In this document: positions 34,290-45,049 of the stretch, in pieces
How positions within the stretch are numbered: the stretch's first letter is position 1
Layout: each line of letters opens with the position of its first letter
Assembly (NCBI GenBank): GCA_029204225.1
Contig: CM055092.1
Span: 22,285,669 to 22,349,668 of the forward strand
Source of the DNA: Diphasiastrum complanatum
Taxonomy: Eukaryota > Streptophyta > Lycopodiopsida > Lycopodiales > Lycopodiaceae
Reading direction: 5' to 3'
DNA length: 64,000 nucleotides
Program-made: the position numbers and the translations under genes
The notes under the pieces: model-generated
Seen by the model: only the letters and a program-made list of their open reading frames with translations
What the model was told of the DNA's origin: nothing
The model's database searches: none

Positions 34290-34489
34290 CAGAAATCAGT
34301 ATTCAACACATCACTTGGATGACTTCTAACTTGATGATATCTAGTTTTGAGATCAGTGTTAATGAAGTATTTAGCTCCACCTAAGTGATCAACCTCATCC
34401 ATCTTGGACAATGGATATTTGTTCTCAATAGCTACCTTATTTAACTCTTTATAGACAACACATATCTGAAAGCCTCCATATTTTTTCAC
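34290..34489 (-). pseudogene. Ty3/gypsy reverse transcriptase fragment
   Basis: The frame contains GGFQICVVYKELNKVAIENK, YPLSKMDEVDHLGGAKYF and INTDLKTRYHQVRSHPSDV: RT palm/fingers motifs before the catalytic YxDD, which is absent. It is cut at 34.28 kb by the copia LTR end. Confidence 0.85.
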
Positions 34490-34499
34490 TTTTAGAAGA

Positions 34500-35050
34500 A
34501 TAAGAGCACTGACCTATTGAGTCTTATATGTGTCAGATTAAGTAAGCCCTAGTTTATTTTATAGTTCCACGATTATTTCTTGTTTTAGTAGTATATTTTG
34601 ATTTTCCATTTATATGACAGTGTGCTTGAGTCCCATGTTAATGGCGCGTACTGAGTAGAGTCAAGACACACATCCCAAGACCATATTGCCATGCAATGGT
34701 ACCCCCTAAAAGTAAGACTGTATATATGAATCTTCTTAGCTCTTTTGTGAATATATAGTTCATGGAGCATCCTCTTGGATTGTGGAGTGATCTTTCTTTC
34801 AATTTATGAGTGTGTCTGGTGAATTGCTCACTAAATAGCTAACTATATTGCCAGTAAGATCCTTGACATGGTATTAGAGCCTGGGAGTAGAGCAATTCAA
34901 TGTTAGCTTGGTGCCGCATTCTAGGAGAATTTGAGGAACCATCTATGGTTAATCAAGCAAGCAAATTAGTAAGTGTGTGCTACATAATTGAGTTCTCGGT
35001 ATACAGCCTATTGGCACCAATTGAGATATTGTCAATTCAAGCATAATTCT
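34500..35050. other. Unassigned sequence with retroelement character
   Basis: The minus-strand frame at 34770-34585 and TGGTATTAGAGCCTGGGAG near 34869 (a diverged primer-binding-site-like sequence on the plus strand) hint at another retroelement junction. Nothing firm. Confidence 0.35.
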
Positions 35051-35059
35051 AGCAGTAGG

Positions 35060-35700
35060 TTGACATAGCTCCTTTTGGTCCTACAAAGTTCACGTTGGAT
35101 ATTATATTGCCTTGAAAAAGCACTACTGTACTAAAAGTACATGACACTCCTCCTACTTAAACATTTTTGTCCTAAAAAATGAAGACGCTCGTTCGATGAA
35201 TTTGAATGCTCCATTTAAGTAGTCTTGAGGAAGATGTCAGTCCAACAACTTGCTCCATAGTTGTAGATCCAAGGCTGTGTGAATAGAACCCATCTGATAG
35301 CTTTAGTCTACACCTTGCTTTCCATTAAAGAGAGAAGATGGCCGAAGAAGAGATGAATGAACACCATATGGCTTTTGACAACCAAATCGTAATATCTTTT
35401 GCTTCTTCGTCATCATGGCAAATTAGATGATTTATCCAATTCCTTTGGGATCATAATTTAGCTTTGCATCTGGTTGTTCTGGCTTGATGATTATGTCATG
35501 TTGTTGATTATCCACTTTGTGATTCAATCCAAATGCTTGGATAATAATCATTAGCCTTGCAATTGAGTTGTTGAGATCCCATATGAAAGAATTATCATCA
35601 GGATCATAACCCAATTGGACTGATTTTCCAACAAGATAGAGTGAATGAGATGCTTGCAAAAAGTGATGATATCTTTCACTCAAAGTCTCTACGAAGAATC
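35060..35700 (-). repeat. Diverged copy of the retroelement 3' end at 30.4-31.1 kb
   Basis: TACTAAAAGTACATGACACTCC and TTTTTGTCCTAAAAAATGA are shared with 30.45-30.51 kb, followed by similar frames (LDARLNYD-type ends and DDLSNSLGS-like stretches). It carries the same polypurine tract and LTR start on the minus strand near 35144. Confidence 0.5.
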
Positions 35701-36054
35701 TTTCATAGATTACATCATCATGTTCAAAGATATTGATATCGCCAATAGTTTGGATGACAAACTAAAAACTTTGATATGATGGATCTTCAATTGTTTGTCC
35801 CATCTCAAAGCTAACATAATTTTTTTCGTTTGTGTATCACAAGTTCAATCACATTCCATTGTACACTCTATACTGAATGTGAAACATTCATATAGATCAA
35901 TTTTATCCTTGTCTATTAATTCCATTTTGCAAGAAGTCTTAGACAAGTCTTATGGTTGAATGTGATGTGGTAGCTATAGGGTTGACTAGCATGGCATCAA
36001 GGCACTAGGTGTTCCCATTGGTTTTCATGGGTTGTCACTTCATTTATGAGGGAT

Positions 36055-36130
36055 ATACCAACGGGGTTGGCTCAGTTGGTTCGCTTGAGATTCAAGTTTC
36101 TTTGGTCTCAAGTTCGAGCCTCCTCTTGGA
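36055..36130 (+). repeat. tRNA-derived SINE head (pol III A and B boxes)
   Basis: GGGGTTGGCTCAGTTGGTTCG carries an A box and CTCAAGTTCGAGCCTCC, 35-40 bases later, a B box. The sequence and spacing are those of plant tRNA-related SINEs of the Au type. The 3' tail is not delimited. A related stretch (AAGTTTCTTTGGTTCCCAAG then CTCGAGCAACCC) is at 38607-38640. Confidence 0.6.
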
Positions 36131-36650
36131 AAGAAGCATTTATGAGAGATACTCTAGATGGATTTGCTTGTGATTTTGATATGTTGCCAAAGTTTGAATT
36201 TCCCAAGCTGTTGTCAAAATTCTTACTCGGTGCTTTTGCTAGACGTCATGTCTATCTTCAATGTTGTGTTTTTCGTTCACCTAATGTATTATCATTACTC
36301 CGGAATTTTGACAATAATTTGTTGGGCATAATCCATCGTGATTTTCATATTTTTCGAGAGTGGACACATTTTGCCAATGCCATTTTCGCAGTCATCTTGT
36401 CGACTTGTAGGCCTTGTTCTTTCACGTGAAGGGATTCGCACTCGTGGAGATGTTGTTATTGCTCCCTCTCAACAAGACCTTCCATCATGCAAGGAATTGT
36501 TGCATCCACAGCTCAAGAGGAGCGAGATTACAATGACTGTGCATCTGGTGAAGAATTTATCGCCTTTGCTTTTGAGATATTGTTGTCTTCACAGGAAATT
36601 GGATGATTTTTTGTCCTTATATGTGAAGATTGTTGTGAAACGCTAGGGAC
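36131..36650 (+). other. Open but unrecognised sequence downstream of the SINE head
   Basis: A frame runs from the SINE to 36429 (LPKFEFPKLLSKFLLGAFAR..), and a second frame overlaps to 36646 (GIRTRGDVVIAPSQQDLPSC). The sequence is plausible as an eroded coding region, but no family is recognised. Confidence 0.3.
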
Positions 36651-36707
36651 AAGGTGTTGTACAAGGTGTTACATCACCATCCGTCTATATTTTTCGGTTC
36701 CACATAA

Positions 36708-37175
36708 TTTTAGCACCCTGACGCGCCAGGGTGCGTCAAGCAGGGGCTGGCCAAAAAGGCGCAGGCGGACGCGTGGCGCCAGGGCGGGCGCGTCAGGGGG
36801 CAGGCAGCGCCCAGGTGGCGCCAGGCAACGCCAGTGGCACCAGGGTGGGCGCCAGCGCCAGGTGGGTGGCGCCGGGCAGGCAGCGCCAATCGCGCCGGGC
36901 AACGCCCAGGTGGGTGGCGCCAGGCAGGCAGCGCCTAGGTGGCGCCGGGAACCGGACAAGTGGCACTTGGCAGCTTCTCACCCACCTGCACACATGTGAG
37001 TAAGCAGGTGGGTTCAGTTATATATAGGTATCTGTTTATCTCAGAGATTTGCTTATGGGATAAACCTTGGTGCCCGACACGTGGCACCAGGGCGACCAGT
37101 TCAAAAAAAAAAAAAAAAACTCCCTGCCTTGCCCACCCTGACGCGTGTGTGCCAGCACCCGTCAGGGTGCTAAAA
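36708..37175. mobile_element. GC-rich MITE with perfect 16-bp terminal inverted repeats
   Basis: TTTTAGCACCCTGACG at 36708-36723 is exactly reverse-complemented at 37160-37175. Each terminus is itself a hairpin (CACCCTGACGCG..AGGGTG on the left; CACCCTGACGCG..CGTCAGGGTG on the right). If the ends are the GCACCC just inside TA, the flanks give a TA target duplication, as in Tc1/mariner-like elements. The interior 36724-36960 is an array of GGCGCC-centred repeats (GGTGGCGCCAGGCAGGCAGC-like), strikingly GC-rich against AT-rich surroundings. A run of about 18 A follows at 37101. No protein is encoded. Confidence 0.75.
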
Positions 37176-40100
37176 ATAAGAGGAGCCATATTTTTCTATC
37201 GTCAACATATTTATGTTGCATTGCAACGTCCCAAGCACTTTTAATTCTTTAATGAGCCCAAGTAGCAGGATCATTGGTTCAAAGCTTCCCACATTGCCTA
37301 TTAGTGATACTATTCTAGCTAGTGACTTACATCACTAGGTAAAATCGATTTGAGTAATTATTTTAATGTCTTATGTTCTATTAAACATTTTAGCTGAATT
37401 ACTTGTTGCCATTTGGCATTATCATTCCATGTACTCTAAACTTTTGTACACAAATGGATTTTTGGTTGCATTTAACAATGTTGTGTGGTATTTTAATTTT
37501 TGTTTTAATAACCTATGACTATTAATAAGGGTATCTATGCCCTCTGGCTACAAAAATCTTGAATACCCGCCAGGATTGGTAAACAACAGATATTCAAGTA
37601 TTAAATACTTTCTCAAGATTGATATCCTAGAGTATCTTTTTTTGAGAGTTATTGTTGATATCCAGATCTGGCTATAGATGGGAGGCCAATCATAAATTTA
37701 AATCTTATTAATAAACCAAAAAAATTAATGGATAACAGTTATAGTTTGTGCTATTTTGAAACAAGATTTTGAATTTCATTTAAACTACAAGCTCAAATTA
37801 TGAATTTTTGTATGCTAATTTATCTTCTGAAGGTACCCGGCACATAAGGTCCGAGGGCTAGAGGCCTTCCCCTGCGTAATGCTGGGGGTGCGAGGGTAAC
37901 TGTCAAGGGTGGCATTCTGGCTGAATAGGCTAGTAAGCCAGCTGTCAAAGGTGGCCAAAATATGATGGTGGATTCCAGCAGAATGTCTTAGTAAGACAGC
38001 TGGCTTTTCCAAATATTGTGGCACTGCAATTGTGGTTGAAAGTTGTGCTAGTGGAGGTGCCTCCAAAATACAAAGAGAACCCAAGCGCACAGAATTACGG
38101 TGATTGAAAGTCCTGTTTCTACATTTCCTTGTTAAAATGTCAAGTATTTTGGACTAGAGAACAAGTGGACATGGGTAACAGCTGGGAGGATGCGATGCGT
38201 CATGGCTTTAGTGATTTTGTGTTCTCCGATAACTTTGTGCTCCTTTCTTTCATTGTGAGTTAAATTGTGCCCCTGCACCCATGATTTTTAAGCTTGCATA
38301 AATGTACAAATTTAGCAGCAACCGCAATAAGGTTGACTTTAGATTCGGCCATTGCCTTTGAACTATGATTGTCTACCATGATTGTTGACGTCAAAATAGA
38401 ACACTATGTGAAAGAAGTGACTGAAATTGAGATAGGAAAACAACAAATGCATCATGGAATGACTTGCCATACATCAAAGGCTGAGTTGCTTTTCAACAGG
38501 TTTAATAAAGACTTCGTCCTTGGGCAATGCTTTTGGATAACAACTCCATTCTTCAAAAACTATCATCCAAAGGGTTTGTTTACTTGATTAGCTTGGCATC
38601 CAAAGTTTCTTTGGTTCCCAAGCTCGAGCAACCCTTGGAAACCAAGGTGCATTCTCCAAAAACTTGGTCCCAACTGGAGCCTCCCCTTGAAAACCAAGAC
38701 ACATTTTCCAAAAACATTTATGTAATCAATGTAAATTAACTACCTACTGCAGCACATATGCCATAGGGAAAGTGGGACATTTGCTCCCATTTATGAACGT
38801 TCGACCCTCTTGTAGAAGCCCTGCTTCCCCGTGCACAGGTCCTCAGGTTGAGAAAATAAAACACGTGAACATATTAACCATGAAGTTACCACCATTCCCA
38901 TTAGAAATATGTGCAATTTACATTAGCTCCAAGAAAATAATCACCTTTCATTTCTCAAGATAAAATCTTCAATCTACACTGTCAGCCCTGAAACAAAAAT
39001 CATCCTTTCTATATATAAAAGATTGTAATAAAATGATCTACTTTGTATAGTAGCACCAAGTTTGCACAAGATCCCAGCTAATTAAAATATGCATCTTTCA
39101 AAGACCTGTAGGTTGAAGCATGAACAGAGAATTCAAACTGCTCAATTGTTGTTGTACACAAGCAATAGCAATTATACATCTGTGGAAAACACAAAAATGG
39201 TATAATACCAACAGTATGAGCAAGGGCAATGTGGTGGTGATTACAAAGAGAAAAACGGCTCACAAGTAATTACTGCATCTGGTGTAATTTGCGGAGTCAT
39301 TTTCCATCTATCTGTCATTCTCTTCACCTTCTGTTGAGAAACACACCCTTCCATCTCTTTAATACCGTAAAGTTAATCCCAGCTGATTAGTTCCAAATCA
39401 ACAACCAAACGCAGGTAAAGTGATTTAAGGCAGATACATCCAGCCAGAGGCTGTAAAACTAGCAGGATAAATTTCCCTCCTTATCCTTGATTGATAAGTT
39501 TATTCCAATCCACAAAAAATTCTGTGACATGTACGTTGGTCAAGTTTCCCTTTCCTGTCCTCTAGGTGTGGACTTCAACTCCACTCATCCACAAAAACAA
39601 AACAAAAAGACAAAAAAACATGAACAGCATTATCTTTGCTATCAAACAGATTGCGGAATTTAGTGTGACACGCCTTTAGTGGTTTTGGCTGACTTGCCAT
39701 TGTGTAGATCTCATGCTTTGAGTTTAAAAAGTAGATCATGATCCTTAAATACTCACTATCAAGTTCACGCTCTCCGTGTGATTAGTGCAATATGGTTAAA
39801 TAATCCAACAAATTTGGAATCACTACGATAACAAAACCCATCATTTAACATCTCAAGCCCTTGTAGCACATCCAAACAAAGGAACTAAGCCTTCAAAAGA
39901 ATGATCTTTATGCATACAATTGACAATACTACTCAAGTTGAAGGTCAAAATAATGAAGAAGAATCTTGAACAGCATTTTCAATGCCCCCACCATCCTCTA
40001 AGCTATTTAAAACAGATGCTTAACTGCAAAATCTGCAAAAGTATATTAGAGCACTAAAATCCTTGAATAGCTTCTTGAACACTGCTGTTCAAAACCATCG

Positions 40101-40239
40101 ATTGAAAGGTTAAACTATATAATCTGATACCCAGCACTATGCTTCTTTTATAAAGGCTAAAGGTACAGCTCAAAAGCTCACAAAGTAGGCTCAAATTCCA
40201 ACAACAGCAAACATGAATGGAAGGGAAAATTCCTTGCCA
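37176..40239. other. Intergenic DNA and probable 3' UTR of coatomer beta
   Basis: The part next to 40239 should be the 3' UTR of the coatomer gene. A short tandem repeat of the type TTGG(T)(C)CCAA..GAGC(A/C)(A/T)CCC..TTGAAAACCAAG lies at 38600-38720, related to the SINE region at 36.09 kb. No other gene seen. Confidence 0.4.
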
Positions 40240-41756
40240 TCAACCCTTCTGTTTCAGGGTTATTTTGTCCCCCAAGCTTAGAGCAATACCCTGAGTCTTG
40301 CTCCTTATTCGGATGTATCCCCCGAGCTTTCCATCGGGTAGTTTCTCTACACTGATGTTAACAAGCGCATCTTCTCCAAAAACGCTCTTAGCATACAGAT
40401 TGGCTGCCAAAAAGCCAGAATCTCCTTCAAGAGCAGATCTGCAAGACAGAAGCAGTTGATCACTCAAATGGTTGATGTGCAAATCTCAAAACAATGATGT
40501 GGGACAATCCACATCATATCGCATTACTCATTCAGTCTTTTGTTCAGGAAATTCTCTCGATAATGCAAACACTACTAATAAATATGACACTGAAAACAAG
40601 TTACAACATTCCGTTGGTAGGATGGCCCATGATAAGAGGCTGTGTACTGGACGCATTAGGAATTCGGGTCCCCTGCAAGTAATGTTTTCTAGATTTGCAA
40701 GATATGTCAATATAAAATGGACAGAAAGTTCAAAAAAGCCAACAAACACTTACGAAGGAGTTAAGCACTTCATATTGGTAGAAGCGACAACATGAGAAAG
40801 AAATTCCTTCACATCTTGTATAGTAGTGTTGACAGCAACCTGCCAAACAACAAAGAAAGAAAAACCGGCAACAGATTGCCCATTTGCATGTCACCATAAG
40901 TCTACAATATACTTAAATATGACATTTAATTCACAGATGAACATGCTGAGTTACATTCAAAAGCCAGACTCATCATTGATGATGGCATGCATTAGGAGGA
41001 CAAGCCAATCAAATGTAATTGCTACATTCCCATTCAATTGATAATGTCTAAGAAATAATACTTCCCTCACTTCCGCTTAGTCAAAAAGAAGTTCATAATC
41101 AATGTAATCAGACAGCCTAACTGGTGGGCAAAATTGATTACTACAGGGCACACTGGATTCCCTAAAAGTACATAGATACAAAAAAATATTCAGGCCTTAT
41201 CCAAACATCAACAACAAATAAAAAACCTTTTCCTGAAGTTTCTTACCTTGTTTTCCCATTCAAATTCGGCCCACATGTTCCTAAAGACAACATCTGCACA
41301 CGAAGCTGGTGAAATGTAGTCCATGATGTCAATGTGAATATCATTCAACACCACAACATTTCGATCCAAAACACTAGTTGTCTCGTAGACAATATTTCCA
41401 AAAATTACCCCCGTCTCTGTTGACGAAACTTTAATGTTGGCCCGTATCTGTTTTCTTCCCTCTGGAGCAAGAGTATAGTTCTGTGGACGCTCAACCAACT
41501 TCAAATCCCCCATTGTTGCAAGTTCCAAACACAGATTCTGTAATGTCTCGTTCGTGCGGTTGATAACTGTTACATCCAGCACTATGTCATATTGGTGAAC
41601 AGTGACATATGCTTCTGCATACACTGGATCACTGAAGCCTGTTAGCTGCAAAACTCTGTTGAGCTTCCGTGAACTGTCAGTATCCTTAGTAAATTCTCCT
41701 GTAGCTCGTTTGAGGTCATTCTGCACTTCATCTTCCAACTCAAGCTGGCTCATGCC
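40240..41756 (-). CDS. COPB: Coatomer subunit beta, last three coding exons (gene is partial)
   Basis: Coding exons on the minus strand are 41756-41247, 40839-40754 and 40438-40240, joining in frame. The first begins [20 protein letters not shown] and contains [55 protein letters not shown] and [16 protein letters not shown]. The second begins [17 protein letters not shown]. The third ends [20 protein letters not shown] then LKQKG-stop. This is the C-terminal appendage region of beta-COP, a core subunit of the COPI coat in Golgi-to-ER and intra-Golgi vesicle traffic, and is highly conserved. Donors are GTAAGA and GTAAGT; acceptors TTTGCAG, TTTGGCAG and CTTGCAG. The remaining ~700 N-terminal residues of the family were not found upstream through 64 kb, where LINE and hAT elements sit. 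A very long intron or a truncated gene copy are the two explanations. Confidence 0.93.
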
Positions 41757-41858
41757 CTGCAAAGAAACAAGTTCGACAAAATGATTCCCTTTAGGGCTAC
41801 ATTTATGAAACATTATTGATTACAAGGCAGGCATTAATATACTGTTTGTCATTCACAA

Positions 41859-41900
41859 GCTCTGATACCATGTTAGAAATCGCAAGCTCTTATAGCGTGT
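41859..41900 (-). other. Primer-binding site and LTR end remnant
   Basis: The plus strand reads GCTCTGATACCATGTTAGAAAT: on the minus strand an LTR end followed by TGGTATCAGAGC. It sits in the intron upstream of the 41756 exon. Confidence 0.45.
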
Positions 41901-42619
41901 TGGAAATTACACAGGATCTACCCAAATGATCTACTAGCTGCAGAAGACATCCCAGAGATGGGTCAACACACATGACATTAGTATCCAGATGGTCATCAAA
42001 CACACAACGTAACAATAGTAGAAGAGAAAACCACATTGTAAACATATTAGTAGATCAACACAGCTACCAAGCACATATTGTTTGGGCATATTGTTTTTTG
42101 GGGGTGCAAAACCACACAGGGAAATCCACACTCCAAACTGGGGCATTGTTCTCTCTAACCCACTTGGTTTTCCTATAGGCTAACTTGCTCACAGGCCATA
42201 TAAAAGGGCCGAACACACGTAGGGCATTCACCCTTACCAATCGTCCTGGGACTAGCAACTCCAATTGATTATACTCTCCCAGTGCCCTCTAGTTTTTTGA
42301 CAATAATTATGGGATAGTTCTCCAACTAATAGATTCCAATGAAATGGCCATTTAATTAATGACTTTGAGCCACTACAAGGCACCTGGGTTTCAATTCATA
42401 ATTGGACATTTGATGACCAAACTTTATGGATCTATCCTCCAAACTGCAGTGGGCAACTAGGCAAAGGCACAAAAGCTGCATACTATAAAATAGGCTACCT
42501 TTAGAGCACCCCACACCACTTCATATATTCAGTCTCAGAGCACTTATCGAAGAGGCTAAGTTCGAGAAACCATGCGTATCTAGAGGACGCAATATCTTCA
42601 CTTCTCATGAAATACTATA

Positions 42620-42960
42620 ATTTTTATCATAACAGTATATGAAAGGGTGTTGGGATGTTTCCGCTTGACTATGGCCATATTTAAGCCTCTTTCCAACACT
42701 TTAGGAGTGAAGCAGAGCGGTTCGCTCTCTCCCACACAATTTGATCTCTATATTACTTATATTGCTGAGCTTATGATGATTATTTGCCAACATGGTGGTC
42801 CTGTTTGTAGATTGGGAGACATATTAAGTGCAGACAATGTGGCGCTATTCTCCCCTACCAACAATGGTTTGCAGCAACACCTTGCTGCACTACACCCATT
42901 TTGCAAAGATAGGGGGTTGGCATTAACTCACCAACTTGCTTTCAACAAGTAGAGCTTTAC
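42620..42960 (+). pseudogene. LINE (non-LTR) reverse transcriptase fragment
   Basis: The frame reads GVKQSGSLSPTQFDLYITYI, then GDILSADNVALFSPTNNGLQ and LHPFCKDRGLALTHQLAFNK. These match the conserved GVKQGCPLSP, YADD (here SADN, catalytic residues lost) and following blocks of plant LINE reverse transcriptases. Short and inactive. Confidence 0.75.
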
Positions 42961-43454
42961 CACCTATCTCTTTGTCTTTCACGTGTCTAAGGTTGTTATG
43001 TCCCAAAATGACATAACTCAGCTCACTTGCCTTTAAGGGTATGTGCCTTGAAAGTCATTGGCTCTACTACACTATATGAGCACGCCAAGCTTAGAGAGAG
43101 ACATCACTTTTGACGAAGCACCTTTACCAGGAATGAGAGCTATGATACAAGTCTAGTAACTAATCTTGTTATGCCTTAAGAAAGCATTTGTGGTATGAAA
43201 CAAAGGCACGAGATCAATCTTGAACATGGTGGAGGTTCCAAGCTCGGAGGGTAGCTTACGGATGGGTGGAGACTGCTAGCAATGATTATGGAATTCATGA
43301 GCTTTCAAGCTAGATTAGGGAGATGGCCACACAAGAACAAAAAACCATTGTCGGATCATTTTTGTGTTGTTTCAAAGGTGAAGATTTACGCTTGGTAATA
43401 TGACCAGATTCCCCTTAAAGTAGTGTCCTTAGAAACCCTACTAAGTCCAACAAT

Positions 43455-43457
<3 letters not shown>

Positions 43458-43508
<51 letters not shown>
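43458..43508. repeat. (TA)n microsatellite at the left end of hAT-like copy A
   Basis: About 25 TA units directly abutting the element terminus CCATAGTACC. The right terminus of the same element also abuts AT-repeat sequence (49738-49785), as does the end of copy B. Confidence 0.9.
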
Positions 43509-43510
<2 letters not shown>

Positions 43511-43519
43511 ATAGTACCC

Positions 43520-43614
43520 TCTGGTACCGCTGGTATGGTACCGCCGGTACCATATCAGTGGTACCGCCGGTACGGTACCGCCCTGGGATCCGCGGTACCA
43601 GGGCGGTACCATTT
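43520..43614. repeat. Left subterminal GGTACC palindrome array, copy A
   Basis: Seven GGTACC palindromes in under 100 bp, spaced by GC-rich or ATATCA spacers (GGTACCGCCGGTACC). Such subterminal repeats are where plant hAT transposases bind; binding here is an inference. Confidence 0.8.
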
Positions 43615-43739
43615 TTAATATTTTTTTTTATTTTTTAATATATTTTTAGTAATTTTTTTTTGCATATTAACTACCAAAAAAGGACAAAAAAAAGTAAAAA
43701 GAGGGGGTTCTGGGTGTAAAAAAAGAGGGTACAGTACAT

Positions 43740-44115
43740 GATGCAGGGGACTGTTGCAATGGCACATGGGCACTGCGAGTGAGCAGACCGAGGGGCCAAT
43801 GGGAGACCAACACAGGGGGGTAGCATCACATGGGGGCAAGTACAGAGGCACATGGGCATTGTGGGTGAGCAGACCATGGGCCCAATGGGAGACCAACACA
43901 GGGGGGAGCATCACATGGGGGCAGGTACGGAGGCACATGGAGGGATGATGGGGATCCACATGGCCGATCAGGCTGTGGGGATAAATAGGCACTCACAATG
44001 CCATTGTGGTCGGCATTTTCAGAGGCTGTGAGAGGGCTAGTGATAGACAGTGAGAGAGCAAGCGAGAGCCGGTGACAGGCTGTGAGAGGCTGTTTGAGAG
44101 CCAGGGTGCTGTGAG
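43740..44115. repeat. Tandem repeats and purine-rich leader before ORF1 (copy A)
   Basis: Two diverged copies of a block of about 110 bp (GGCACATGGGCA..GAGCAGACC..CCCAATGGGAGACCAACACAGGGGGG) at 43757-43830 and 43850-43925. They are followed by repeated GAGAGG and CTGTGAGAG units up to the ORF1 start. The equivalent in copy B is 53290-53700 in reverse. Confidence 0.7.
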
Positions 44116-44160
44116 AGGGTGTTCAAGGATCAGGGTGCTGTGAGGAGAAGGTCGATCGAG

Positions 44161-44526
44161 ATGGCTGAGCGAATACCACCGAAGCCCGAGGGCGAAGCCA
44201 GGAGAAAGCTTGAGGAAGATATCCGAAGGCACAACGAGAGGCATCGGAAGCAAGAGGCAGATATCCGAGAGATGCTGCAACAGACTCGACAGAGAAATCC
44301 GGAACCGGAGCCACCCGCCCCCGCTGTGGATCCTGTCCCCGCTGTCGAGCTGGATCTGGATGAGCAGATCGGAATGAATTTCACACGACGGCAGCTCATC
44401 ATGGTCAGGGAAAGGGCGGCCAGACGTCGGGCTAACCAGGAGGCAGCTCGGGCTAACCGGGAGGCAGAGCAAGAGCGACAAAACAATGCACCAGACGAGG
44501 GCGAGGAGTCGGTGGAGGATCAGTGA
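44161..44526 (+). CDS. ORF1 of hAT-like element: small charged coiled-coil protein
   Basis: 121 residues from MAERIPPKPEGEARRKLEED to a stop after EESVEDQ. Residues ~10-45 are a continuous K/R/E-rich amphipathic helix. A Pro-rich linker (PEPEPPAPAVDPVPAVE) follows, and then DLDEQIGMNFTRRQLIMVRE with a second highly basic helix (RAARRRANQEAARANREAEQ) and an acidic end. No known domain recognised; the basic helices suggest nucleic-acid or protein binding. It is transcribed toward the transposase gene. Homologous but broken copies lie in copy B (53275-52915) and at 55125-55363, so it is a regular passenger of this transposon family. I chose the ATG at 44161 because homology with copy B begins there. 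Confidence 0.7.
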   Translation: MAERIPPKPEGEARRKLEEDIRRHNERHRKQEADIREMLQQTRQRNPEPEPPAPAVDPVPAVELDLDEQIGMNFTRRQLIMVRERAARRRANQEAARANREAEQERQNNAPDEGEESVEDQ

Positions 44527-45049
44527 GGGATGTTTAGAATAGATGAGGTCCACCCGTATGTGGCGGACTGTTGCTATGTAGTTTTCGGCAGTTTATGGTG
44601 CAGCAAATAACTAGATGGCTGCTTAAAAAAATGACAGTATATGTGATGTTATCCTGATACAACGGTTGAATATATACATAGTTGTTTTTTGTGCAACGCG
44701 AGCCTGGTCATGTAAGATGCAATGTTTGTAATTTTTTTAAATGCAGATGTATTACATGTGTTTATTCAATGTCGTTTGGGGTGTAGGGGTGATTGTTGTG
44801 CTCATGATGTATGTGCATATATGTGAAGCTAGCATTCACTTCAAACGAAATTAAATGAAAATAGGATTCACACACGCACATAGAATTCTTCAACATAAAA
44901 TAAAGCATCACATGTACAGAGCGACATACGCACAATGTGCAGCAAATAATGTAGGCCAAACACTGTATATAATGTGAAAAATCATCTGAGTACAATGGTA
45001 GACCGACTGCTAGAGACAAACTACTGAAACTAAAACAATAGAGCCACAA
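44527..45049. other. Spacer between the convergent ORF1 and transposase genes
   Basis: AT-richer than the flanking coding sequence; presumably holds both 3' UTRs. No conserved motif identified. Confidence 0.4.

Noticed and set aside
34866-34890. Primer-binding site at about 34.87 kb (TGGTATTAGAGCC)
   Set aside because: Resembles the tRNA-Met site but has a substitution and no recognisable LTR before it; too weak for a separate element call.
36669-37003. Ala/Pro-rich ORFs on both strands in the GC-rich block
   Set aside because: Artefacts of the GGCGCC minisatellite inside the MITE; no start context or conservation.
43415-43638. ORFs with Tyr-Ile repeats on both strands
   Set aside because: Translation of the (TA)n microsatellite and GGTACC array.
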